From assembly GCA_015065385.1 (NCBI GenBank), contig SVQK01000084.1, forward strand, positions 1-64,000: 64,000 nt of DNA, read 5' to 3'. The translations under genes were made by a program, and so were the position numbers. Below, piece after piece: positions 52,668 through 59,999 of this stretch. Position 1 is the stretch's first letter; each line of letters opens with the position of its first letter. Origin of the DNA: Oscillospiraceae bacterium (GTDB taxonomy: Bacteria > Bacillota > Clostridia > Oscillospirales > CAG-272). Below the pieces are notes generated by a model that saw only the letters and a list, made by a program, of their open reading frames with translations, was not told where the DNA came from and made no database searches.

Positions 52668-53684
52668 TCAGCGGTTTGCCAGCACCGCGTCGATGGAGGC
52701 GAGCTCTTCGTCGGTGAGGGTCATGTTTTCGAGGGCCTTCGCGTTTTCTCTGACCTGCTCCGCACGGGACGCGCCGATCAGCACGGACGTGACCTCGGGG
52801 AGTCTCAGCGCCCAGACAAGAGCCAGCTGCGCGAGGGTTTGCCCGCGGGCCTCGGCGATCTCGTTCAGCTTGCGCACGGTGGAAAGAAGCTGCTCGTTGA
52901 TATCGGAGGGGCGGAGGAAGCGCGGATCGTGCCCGGCTCTCGAATCGGCGGGGATCCCGTTCAGGTAACGCGCCGTGAGCTTTCCGCCCGCCAAAGGCCC
53001 GAACGCCATGATCCCCACGCCCTCTTCGCGGCACACGTCGGTCAGGCCCCGTTCGATGGAGCGGTTGAACATGGAGTAGTTCGGCTGATGGATCAGCATG
53101 TGCATGCCCATCTCCTCCATGCAGGCGACGGCCTTTTTGGTCTGCTCGGGATTGTAGTTCGAGATCCCGGCGTAGAGGGCCTTGCCGCTCTTCACAATGT
53201 CATAAAGGGCTCCCATGGTCTCCTCGATCGGGGTGCCGTCGTCCGGGCGGTGGTGGTAGAAAATGTCCACATAATCGAGGTTCATCCGCTTCAGCGACTG
53301 GTCGATCGAGGCGATGAGGTACTTCCTCGATCCGTCGTTGCCGTAGGGCCCCTTCCACATGTCGTAGCCCGCTTTGGTGGAGATCACCAGCTCGTCGCGG
53401 AAGGGCTTCCAGTCGCGCTTCATGTGCTCGCCGAAGTTCCGCTCCGCCTCTCCGTAGGGCGGTCCGTAGTTGTTCGCCAGATCGAAGTGGGTGATGCCGC
53501 AGTCAAACGCCGCGCGAAGGATCCCCTGTTGTACGCCGAAGGGGGTAATGTCGCCGAAGTTGTGCCAGAGGCCGAGGGATATGGCGGGGAGCTTGAGGCC
53601 GCTCCTGCCGCATCTGCGGTAGGGCATTCTGCCGTCGTAGCGTCCCGCGTCCGGGGTGTAAGGACCATACTGCTGATAGCTCAT
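52668..53684 (-). CDS. Aldo/keto reductase (YghZ-like)
   Basis: NADPH-dependent (alpha/beta)8-barrel oxidoreductase of 338 aa. The catalytic tetrad is visible: Asp68 and Tyr73 (FDLANNYG), Lys104 (STKAGY) and His145 (DIFYHHRPD). The motif IGASRAEQV near the C-terminus binds the cofactor phosphate. Family members reduce small aldehydes such as L-glyceraldehyde 3-phosphate or methylglyoxal. ATG 53684 has AAGGAG upstream. It follows the URO-D-like gene by 50 bp and is the last gene of the operon, so a role in catabolism of the imported sugar is plausible. Confidence 0.88.
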   Translation of the reverse strand: MSYQQYGPYTPDAGRYDGRMPYRRCGRSGLKLPAISLGLWHNFGDITPFGVQQGILRAAFDCGITHFDLANNYGPPYGEAERNFGEHMKRDWKPFRDELVISTKAGYDMWKGPYGNDGSRKYLIASIDQSLKRMNLDYVDIFYHHRPDDGTPIEETMGALYDIVKSGKALYAGISNYNPEQTKKAVACMEEMGMHMLIHQPNYSMFNRSIERGLTDVCREEGVGIMAFGPLAGGKLTARYLNGIPADSRAGHDPRFLRPSDINEQLLSTVRKLNEIAEARGQTLAQLALVWALRLPEVTSVLIGASRAEQVRENAKALENMTLTDEELASIDAVLANR

Positions 53685-53734
53685 AAAAAATCTCCTTGTT
53701 CGATCATAGCGGGAACGGCACCGTCCGGCGTCGC

Positions 53735-54817
53735 TCAGCGTATTCCGAGCAGCTTTTCTTTCATATCCTGATCCGTGTAGTTCAGCCCGCAGGAGCAGTA
53801 GATGCCCTCCGCCCCGATCGCGTCCGAAACGTCGAAGAAATCCTGAATGCCGCCGACCAGCCACATGCGCTTCCCCGCGGCGCGGATTTTCCGATAGACA
53901 TCGAGCCAGTGCATGGGGCCGGGTTTTCCGTCGCCGTAGACCCACTGCACCGCGTTCAGCTCCGGCAGGGAGAGCACGGTGTCGAGGTGGCACAGCTCCC
54001 CGATCCCGTCGAGGTGGTAGATGACGTTGGTCAGCCGCTCCGTGTCCCGCCTCAATGTCGGAAGGACGAACTTCTTGAACATCTCGTCCCCGATCATGTA
54101 GCAGAAATCGCACTGGGCGATGTACGACGGGTCGGGCGAGAGGATCCCCGACCAGTCCGTCCAGCCCATGTCCCCGCCCGCCGGATGCAGGATCTTCGAG
54201 AAATCGTCGTAGGCCGCGTACCACGCCGTCTCGATCTCGCCGATCAGCCGCAGGACCTCCTCCGGCTCGTCGTACAGATCCATCAGCAGGTTTTCCGTCC
54301 CCCGGAGCGTCGCCGCCACGTCCATCACGCCGCCGAGGTCGGGCATGCCCATGACCACGAGTCCGTCCCATCGTTCCATCCCGGCGCGGTAAATGGCCTT
54401 GATCCGCTCCGCCCACTTGTTATGCGGATCGTACACCGCGTGGATGTCGGCGATCTCCCGCTCCCTGTCCGGGAAGAACCAGACCCGGCCCGAGGAATTG
54501 TCGAGCGTTGCCCCGCAGAACGCCGCCGCGACGCCCGGCCCGAAGCAGTCGAAGCTGACTCTCGGATAGCCGTCCCCGGCGAATTCGAGCGTGGACAGCC
54601 CGTCGTCCATCGTGTCGATGATCTCCTCGGGCGTCCATTGGAAATCCCCGCAGTTGGCCTGACTGAGCCACGGCGCGCGGGATACTCCCCCCGTCGGATG
54701 CGGGTGCGCGTTGTGCAGCGTCAGATTGACGATCGGCCGGTCCAGCTCACCGTTCCACCACCGGCGGTAGTTGTCCTTGACCTCCGCCATTCTGTCCTTT
54801 GAAAAATGGATTGCCAT
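53735..54817 (-). CDS. URO-D superfamily protein (uroporphyrinogen decarboxylase-like)
   Basis: Protein of 360 aa with a TIM-barrel pattern of the URO-D/cobalamin-independent methyltransferase superfamily. Examples are PRVSFDCFGPGVAAAFCG near 90, then LSPDPSYIAQCDFCYMIGDE, VIYHLDGIGELCHLDT and YCSCGLNYTDQDM at the end. His/Cys residues in these strands suggest metal or corrinoid chemistry rather than heme synthesis. Similar genes accompany carbohydrate transporters in gut Clostridia, with no proven activity. ATG 54817 is set by the SD AAGGAG. Confidence 0.65.
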   Translation of the reverse strand: MAIHFSKDRMAEVKDNYRRWWNGELDRPIVNLTLHNAHPHPTGGVSRAPWLSQANCGDFQWTPEEIIDTMDDGLSTLEFAGDGYPRVSFDCFGPGVAAAFCGATLDNSSGRVWFFPDREREIADIHAVYDPHNKWAERIKAIYRAGMERWDGLVVMGMPDLGGVMDVAATLRGTENLLMDLYDEPEEVLRLIGEIETAWYAAYDDFSKILHPAGGDMGWTDWSGILSPDPSYIAQCDFCYMIGDEMFKKFVLPTLRRDTERLTNVIYHLDGIGELCHLDTVLSLPELNAVQWVYGDGKPGPMHWLDVYRKIRAAGKRMWLVGGIQDFFDVSDAIGAEGIYCSCGLNYTDQDMKEKLLGIR

Positions 54818-54946
54818 CCGTTGTTCTCCTTTTTGATTCGTCCCGGTTCCGCGGTCACGGGCGGGCTGTGGCTCCGGCGGCTCCGGCTCATGCGGCGACA
54901 TGCCGACCGGCAGCGTTTTCACGCGGATTCGATCGCGCAAGACAGG

Positions 54947-56443
54947 TCAGTCAAAGCTCGCGATCAGCTTGTCGAACTGCTTTTCGAGCACCTTCATGTT
55001 CCTCACGAGGGTGGACGACCAGTTCCCGTTGTCGTTCACCGTGTTCCGGAACATCGTGAAGGTCAGATTGTTCAGCTTGGTGTTGTACAGCCGTCCCAGA
55101 TCGAAGTTCAGCGACGGGCGGATGATATCGAGCATCCGGACCGAATCGACGTCGGTGGTATATTTGAATTTCAGCGCGGTCTCAAACAGGGCGGGCGTGA
55201 CCGTCTTATACCCCTCGACGGCGAGCGCCTCCATGACAGCCGCCGACATATCGGGATCCTTCACGTCGATCGGGATGCCGTAGAGCTGATAGGTGAACGA
55301 GGCGCAGGTGATGAACTCCGCTCCTTCCTCGTAAGTGGCGATCGGCACGATCCCGAAGTCGAACGGAACGTCCCGGTAGAGCCACGGCGCGTTCAGAAGC
55401 TCGTTGGAGTGGAACAGCACACATCCGGTCTGGAAGGGCGGTCCGGAGAAGGTCATGTCGTGGGAGCCGTCGAAGATGTACCCGGTGATCTTCTCGACAA
55501 GATCCGCGGCTCTCTGGGACTTGATATCGTCGGACAGATGCGGAACGCCTTCGTCGTCGATCACGGTGTAGGTCAGCCCGGACGAGAACCAGAAGGCGTC
55601 GGCGAAGATCGCGCTCTGACTGAACCCGTACCGGTCGTCGTAGTCCGCTTCGCCGTTGCCGTTGAGATCTGCGTAGATCCCGCGGCACATTTCGGCCATC
55701 TTGTCGATCGTCCAGACCCGCCGGTCCACGAGATCGTACGGCATTTCCAGCCCGAAATCGCCGATCATGTCCTTGTTGAAGTAGGTAACTTCGATGTTGT
55801 AGAGCAGCGCCGGGGAGATATCTCCCGTGGCGAAATACAGCTTGTTGTTCACCCGGGCCTGATCGAGCAGATTATGCGCCCACCACGGCTGGCCGAGGTC
55901 GATGTAGTCGAGGGACGTGAGATCGGTGAGAATCCCGTCCACCGCCAGCGTCGCCAGAGCCTGCGAATAACCGTAGATAAAATCGTACGCCGCGTCCTCG
56001 GCCATCACGCTTTTGGTGATCTGCTTGACGAAATTGCCCTGCGTATCCGAGGTGCTCTCGATCGGGACGAGGGAAACCGCGACGTTCAGCCGTTCGCAAG
56101 CCGCCGCCTGCGCGTTGAAGAGCGCGTCGTCCACCACCTCGCCGCTCAGGGATTCGTAGTTGATCTCACGCATCAGAGTGCGCGGATTCCAGACGAGCGT
56201 CACGGTCTCGCCGCCGAAGTCGAGGTCGTCGGGCAGGTTGTCCTTTACCTCGGTTTCCTCGGGGAGTTCGGTTTCCGCTTTCTCGTCCTCGTCCGAGGCG
56301 GGGGAGGGGACGGGATCCGCGGGGGCTGCCTGCGCGTTCTCCTTCTCCTGTTCCGCGGGCGTCTTCCCGCAGGAGACAAGCAGCGGCAGCGCGAGGACTC
56401 CCGCAAGGATCAGGGCGGTCATGCGTCCGGTGAATGGAATCAT
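54947..56443 (-). CDS. Solute-binding lipoprotein with EF-hand-like loop (SBP-2 family, copy 4)
   Basis: Extracellular binding protein of 498 aa, lipobox LVSC (Cys25). It opens with DLDFGGETVTLVWN, then GEVVDDALFNAQAAACERLNV and GQPWWAHNLLDQ, and the loop DLNGNGEADYDDRYG (about 256-270). ATG 56443 follows AAAGGAG at 11 bp; a start at Met8 is possible. First gene of the operon with the URO-D-like and aldo/keto reductase genes, which suggests that its ligand is processed by them. No ABC membrane subunits are adjacent. Confidence 0.85.
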   Translation of the reverse strand: MIPFTGRMTALILAGVLALPLLVSCGKTPAEQEKENAQAAPADPVPSPASDEDEKAETELPEETEVKDNLPDDLDFGGETVTLVWNPRTLMREINYESLSGEVVDDALFNAQAAACERLNVAVSLVPIESTSDTQGNFVKQITKSVMAEDAAYDFIYGYSQALATLAVDGILTDLTSLDYIDLGQPWWAHNLLDQARVNNKLYFATGDISPALLYNIEVTYFNKDMIGDFGLEMPYDLVDRRVWTIDKMAEMCRGIYADLNGNGEADYDDRYGFSQSAIFADAFWFSSGLTYTVIDDEGVPHLSDDIKSQRAADLVEKITGYIFDGSHDMTFSGPPFQTGCVLFHSNELLNAPWLYRDVPFDFGIVPIATYEEGAEFITCASFTYQLYGIPIDVKDPDMSAAVMEALAVEGYKTVTPALFETALKFKYTTDVDSVRMLDIIRPSLNFDLGRLYNTKLNNLTFTMFRNTVNDNGNWSSTLVRNMKVLEKQFDKLIASFD

Positions 56444-56528
56444 ATCGGTCAGTACTCCTTTGACGTCTGCTTTGCGTCGGCTCCCGGGACCGCTGCGGCG
56501 CATGTCCCGTGTCCGGCATTCCTCTTGT

Positions 56529-56557
56529 ATTGTAACGGAGAACGGGAAAGATTGCAA
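56529..56557 (-). promoter_or_regulatory. Promoter of the SBP-2 copy 4 operon
   Basis: On the minus strand TTGCAA, 17 bp and TACAAT, identical hexamers and spacing to the DUF4838 promoter at 35686. Confidence 0.75.
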
Positions 56558-56668
56558 GAGGATTTGAAAAATATTCGAAGAACATCCGGTCTTTGTTCCG
56601 CCGGAAATGGCGCCGCATCTTGCTCCGCTGACAGGCAGAATGCTGCCGGAATTGGCATCCCGTGTCTG

Positions 56669-56928
56669 ATACTAATCTCATTCTAAAGGGGAAACGCGGC
56701 TTTCTTTCGGAGAAAGCCTGGCAAAGAACTTTATGGGGAGGATTAGGGGTAGGCTATACCAATCAAGTGAAGCTGAGGCTTCGGCACACCAATATAGCTA
56801 TCCAACCTTATCAGAGTTATCGCACGCGATGCTCACCCGCTCAACGAGTTGAGCAAGGAGGCCGTTCGCCTCCTACATATTGCGATCAAAACCCATCAAG
56901 ATTTGCTTTTTTAGGTTGAGATTAGTAT
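56669..56928 (+). repeat. Interspersed repeat A, copy 2 (260 bp, best-preserved ends)
   Basis: Inverted ends ATACTAATCTCATTCTAAA and (reversed) ATACTAATCTCAACCTAAA match at all but two positions. Inside are GGCTTTC/GAAAGCC, GCTCAAC-GAG-TTGAGC and GGAGGC/GCCTCC hairpins. No target duplication is obvious. It fills the gap between the promoter at 56557 and the terminator at 57002. Confidence 0.85.
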
Positions 56929-57001
56929 GAAAGTCAAGCCATTCAGGGGCTCCGGCAGCTCCACGCTTGAAAACCATCGTAACGTTTGCGGTCTCAGCAA
57001 G

Positions 57002-57039
57002 AAAAAACGCCGGATCATCGGACGGAAAATCATCCGGCG
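57002..57039 (-). terminator. Terminator of the small membrane protein operon
   Basis: CGCCGGAT pairs with ATCCGGCG, followed by six T on the minus strand. The 100 bp between it and the gene end hold nothing else recognisable. Confidence 0.8.
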
Positions 57040-57138
57040 GTCCGGCGAACAGGGGAGTTCGATTTTGTCCCGGCACAGCGTCGGGAAGCTCCGCGGCGGG
57101 AGCGTTCCGCTGTCCGGGTCACGCGCTGACGGGGGGCG

Positions 57139-57615
57139 TCACTGCTGCGGTTCCCCGGGCAGTTCCGCGGGCGTTTTCTTTGCCTTCCGCGCCTTCTCCA
57201 GCACAATTCCCAGAGCGGCAAGGACCGCGCCGCCCGCGACGAAGATCACGCCCTGGATCACGTCGTCCTTTCCGGTCGGGGACATTCCCTCGACGTACAC
57301 CCTTGTGAAGGAGGTCGGATGAACCATCACGGGGATCTCTTCCCCGACCTCGTGCCGTTCCTTCGTCTTGAAGGTGACGGTCATGGGACTGTAGCCCGGC
57401 GTGTACTCCACCGTCGTGCTGTAACCCGATCCCGACGCGGCGGACTCGATCACGGTCCCTGTCAGTTCTTCCGTGCATTCCGCGTTTTTCCGGTTCGTAT
57501 CGGCGCTGATCCCGACGATGAAGTAGAGTCCTATGAGGGCGACGATGACCCCGGCGGCGATTGCGATCCTCGCGCCGTAGAGCCTGCGCTGTCTGCGTCT
57601 TGTGTAGCTTGCCAT
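57139..57615 (-). CDS. Small membrane protein, DUF3592-like
   Basis: Protein of 158 aa: basic N-terminus (RRRQRRL), TM about 16-37, an exported strand-rich part (about 45-110, with TGTVIESAASGSGYSTTVEYTPG type pattern) and a second TM about 118-138, then a charged tail. The layout matches DUF3592 proteins, whose function is unknown. It follows the next gene by 51 bp on the same transcript. Confidence 0.6.
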   Translation of the reverse strand: MASYTRRRQRRLYGARIAIAAGVIVALIGLYFIVGISADTNRKNAECTEELTGTVIESAASGSGYSTTVEYTPGYSPMTVTFKTKERHEVGEEIPVMVHPTSFTRVYVEGMSPTGKDDVIQGVIFVAGGAVLAALGIVLEKARKAKKTPAELPGEPQQ

Positions 57616-57666
57616 GCTGCTGTCCTCCTTTTGTCCGTTCGGATCATAGTCCGGCCGTTCCGCGCT

Positions 57667-58287
57667 TCACGATTTCACCGACCATTCCGCACCCTCGGGA
57701 ATGTGGCTGCGGATCCAGCCCGCGGCGAAGTCGAAGTCCTCCCCGTCCGCGTAGACCTGATCCCAGCCGATGGAACGGATCTTGATGACGCTGTGCTTTT
57801 TGTCGGCGACGACCTTTTTCACGCGGCTGAACTCAACGGTGGTGGTCATGCGGGAGCCCGCCGCGTATCCCGCGCTGACTGCCCCGCGGCTGTGGGCGAG
57901 AAGCCCCATGATCATCGCGGCGAATCCGATGTTCTCCGCCTTCTTCGCCTGCTTCGCGCTCTGGTCGCAGACGACCGTTTTTTCGTCCATCGTGAAGTCC
58001 ACGATATAGGCCCCGCCCATGATCGCCGCGTAGAGCAGATAGCCCAAAACGAGCAGAACGGCGAAGATCCCGCAGAGAAGGAGCGCCACCTGCCCGATAA
58101 AGCGGAAGCTGTCGGCAGAGAATCCGTCCGCGAAAAGCGAGATCAGGCCGATGATGAAGACGGTGATGGCGACGGTGAGCCCAATGGCCTTTGCGGTCGT
58201 GACGAAGATCGTCGGATTTTTGAACAGGCTCATTTCATAGGTCCAGCGGTATTTCGCGCCGGAGACGGTGATGGGTCCCTTCTGCAT
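57667..58287 (-). CDS. Two-TM membrane protein, function unknown
   Basis: Protein of 206 aa. Start ATG 58287 (SD AAAGGA) is preferred to an earlier in-frame ATG without SD. Residues about 32-53 and 65-90 are hydrophobic helices. The C-terminal two thirds are cytoplasmic or membrane-facing and include YIVDFTMDEKTVVCDQSAKQ and a strand-rich end. I do not recognise the family; parts read like a PH-type membrane-lipid or stress domain, which is a guess. Confidence 0.6.
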   Translation of the reverse strand: MQKGPITVSGAKYRWTYEMSLFKNPTIFVTTAKAIGLTVAITVFIIGLISLFADGFSADSFRFIGQVALLLCGIFAVLLVLGYLLYAAIMGGAYIVDFTMDEKTVVCDQSAKQAKKAENIGFAAMIMGLLAHSRGAVSAGYAAGSRMTTTVEFSRVKKVVADKKHSVIKIRSIGWDQVYADGEDFDFAAGWIRSHIPEGAEWSVKS

Positions 58288-58377
58288 GATGGCCGCGTCC
58301 TTTCCTGTACGGTCCTCCGGCGTCGTCCCCGTTCCCGGGGGTCGGGAGGTCGTACAATTCATGTTTCATCACAAATA

Positions 58378-58406
58378 ATTATACCACATACGACCCGGGC
58401 GCGCAA
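58378..58406 (-). promoter_or_regulatory. Promoter of the small membrane protein operon
   Basis: On the minus strand TTGCGC (3 of 6), 17 bp and TATAAT, about 90 bp from the ATG. A perfect 10-bp palindrome TGTCATGACA lies just upstream at about 58417-58426. Confidence 0.55.
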
Positions 58407-58549
58407 TAGGATTTTGTCATGACATCGTGACAATTGACTGTGCCTGATCCGGTTTTCAGCCAATCAAAACAAAACCGCGTGGGTTTGATCGCTCCGTGCG
58501 GGGGGCGGAGGTCAACGGGGACGACGATCCTCGCGGGACGGGGAAAAAA

Positions 58550-58564
58550 CTCTTGTGACAAGAG
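58550..58564. promoter_or_regulatory. Candidate operator of the XRE regulator
   Basis: Perfect palindrome CTCTTGT-G-ACAAGAG, ending 1 bp before the -35 at 58566. Size and place fit autoregulation by the HTH protein encoded 80 bp downstream. Confidence 0.6.
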
Positions 58565-58565
58565 C

Positions 58566-58594
58566 TGGACAAGCGCGCCGGCGTCTGCTATACT
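58566..58594 (+). promoter_or_regulatory. Promoter of the XRE regulator gene
   Basis: TGGACA, 17 bp and TATACT, giving a leader of about 40 nt. Confidence 0.75.
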
Positions 58595-58641
58595 GGTCTC
58601 ACAGGATGCGCAGCCTGATTTTCGAATCGGAGGAATCCAAC

Positions 58642-59850
58642 ATGAAACTGTATATCGGTGAAAACCTGAAACAGCTCAGGCTGGCAAAGGGCCTGACGCA
58701 GGAAGAGCTTGCGGACGGGCTCGGCGTGTCCCCGCAGTCGGTGAGCCGCTGGGAGGGAGGCGCGAGCTACCCGGACGTGGAGCTTCTGCCCGAAATCGCC
58801 GGATTTTTCGACGTGTCCGTGGACGCGCTGATCGGTGCGGACGAAGCGAGGCAGCAGGCGCGGCTCAGGGAAGCGCGGAAGGCGATCTGGGAGGAGGAGG
58901 ACCGGGAGAAACGCCGGGAAATGGCGCGGAAGCTGTGCCGGGAGTTTCCCCACACCGCCGCTGCATGGATCACGCTCTTTCACGAGCTGGCCTGGGAGCC
59001 GTCGCCGGAGGACCCGAACAATCTGATGCCGACAGAAAAGCGGTACGCGGAGGCGAAAAAGACGGCGGAGAAGATCTTCTCCCTCTCACAGGACAATCAC
59101 GTCGATTTCGACAGCACGGTCCGGTGTCTCATCGATATCGCGCCGGAGAGCGAAGTCGAGGAACTGCTTGACCAATACGCGGCGGCTTACGATATCTCCC
59201 GCGGCGGGCTGCTCGAACACCGCTATCTGACCCGGGAGGACTGGCCGCGGTATGAGCTCTGGCGGCAGAACGTGCTTCTGAGCGAATTCCGCCGGTGGAT
59301 CCAGTGGCGGTTCCGCAAGCAGCACGGCACCCCTCCCGAGGTCGATGTCTGGGCGATGACGACCCTGCTCCGCTTTGTGAACCTCCTGACCGGATACGAT
59401 GGGGACGCATTGATCGATCCGACGCCCGATCTCTGGTACAACGACAAGCAGCTTTTGGCGGAGCTTTTGGCAAACGCGCAGGCCGCCTGCGGACAGGTGG
59501 AGGACGCGTGCCGGACGCTCGGGGAGATGCTGACCCTGATCGAGAACTGCGCGTCGCTCCCCGCCGGGACGGTGCTCACCTTCCGCTGCCCCGTGCTGGA
59601 CCGGTACGCATACAAGGTCACGGGACAGCCCATCCCGACGGCGGAACGAAGCTGGTTCAGCGTCCCGCTCTTCGAAATGATCGCGGTGGACGAACAGGGG
59701 GAAATCTGCGATGAAACCGAGACCGCCTCGGTCGATATCGCCTTCACCAACCCCGGCGTGAACGGCCACGGCGGATTCGACGCGATCCGGGACGATCCGC
59801 GCTTCCGGGAGACAGTAAAGAGAGCGGAAAACCTTTTGAAAGCACGGTAA
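58642..59850 (+). CDS. XRE-family transcriptional regulator with helical C-terminal domain
   Basis: Protein of 402 aa. HTH about 5-60 (NLKQLRLAKGLTQEELADGL, then GVSPQSVSRWEGGASYPDVELLPEIAGFF). A charged helix follows (about 65-95), then a long helical region (about 95-300) of the kind that senses ligands or peptides in RRNPP/TPR-type regulators. A strand-rich tail ends near 402. ATG 58642 follows CGGAGG. The palindrome upstream suggests autoregulation. Targets may include the divergent membrane protein operon or the downstream beta-helix gene; this is inferred from position only. Confidence 0.8.
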   Translation: MKLYIGENLKQLRLAKGLTQEELADGLGVSPQSVSRWEGGASYPDVELLPEIAGFFDVSVDALIGADEARQQARLREARKAIWEEEDREKRREMARKLCREFPHTAAAWITLFHELAWEPSPEDPNNLMPTEKRYAEAKKTAEKIFSLSQDNHVDFDSTVRCLIDIAPESEVEELLDQYAAAYDISRGGLLEHRYLTREDWPRYELWRQNVLLSEFRRWIQWRFRKQHGTPPEVDVWAMTTLLRFVNLLTGYDGDALIDPTPDLWYNDKQLLAELLANAQAACGQVEDACRTLGEMLTLIENCASLPAGTVLTFRCPVLDRYAYKVTGQPIPTAERSWFSVPLFEMIAVDEQGEICDETETASVDIAFTNPGVNGHGGFDAIRDDPRFRETVKRAENLLKAR

Positions 59851-59875
59851 ACTGCCCGAACCCCGCAATCCACAG

Positions 59876-59905
59876 CCGCCGGGACTTCCCCTCCCGGCGG
59901 TTTTT
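59876..59905 (+). terminator. Terminator after the XRE gene
   Basis: Perfect 9-bp stem CCGCCGGGA/TCCCGGCGG followed by five T. Confidence 0.9.
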
Positions 59906-59921
59906 CCCGTTCCCGGAAGTC

Positions 59922-59951
59922 TTGACAAATTCCCGGAGAATGTGGTACACT
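59922..59951 (+). promoter_or_regulatory. Promoter of the beta-helix gene
   Basis: TTGACA, 18 bp and TACACT, starting 16 bp after the terminator T run. Confidence 0.8.
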
Positions 59952-59999
59952 GAACCGCGGGAACGAGACCATGTCAGACTGATAAAACCGGGAGGAACC

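Noticed and set aside
54806-56686. Plus-strand open frame of 626 codons
   Set aside because: Antisense to the solute-binding lipoprotein, which has lipobox, SD and promoter.
56662-56919. Short frame inside repeat A that is conserved between copies
   Set aside because: Both strands of all copies give similar peptides because the DNA repeat is conserved; ends and hairpins, not codons, are preserved, and length changes between copies break frames.
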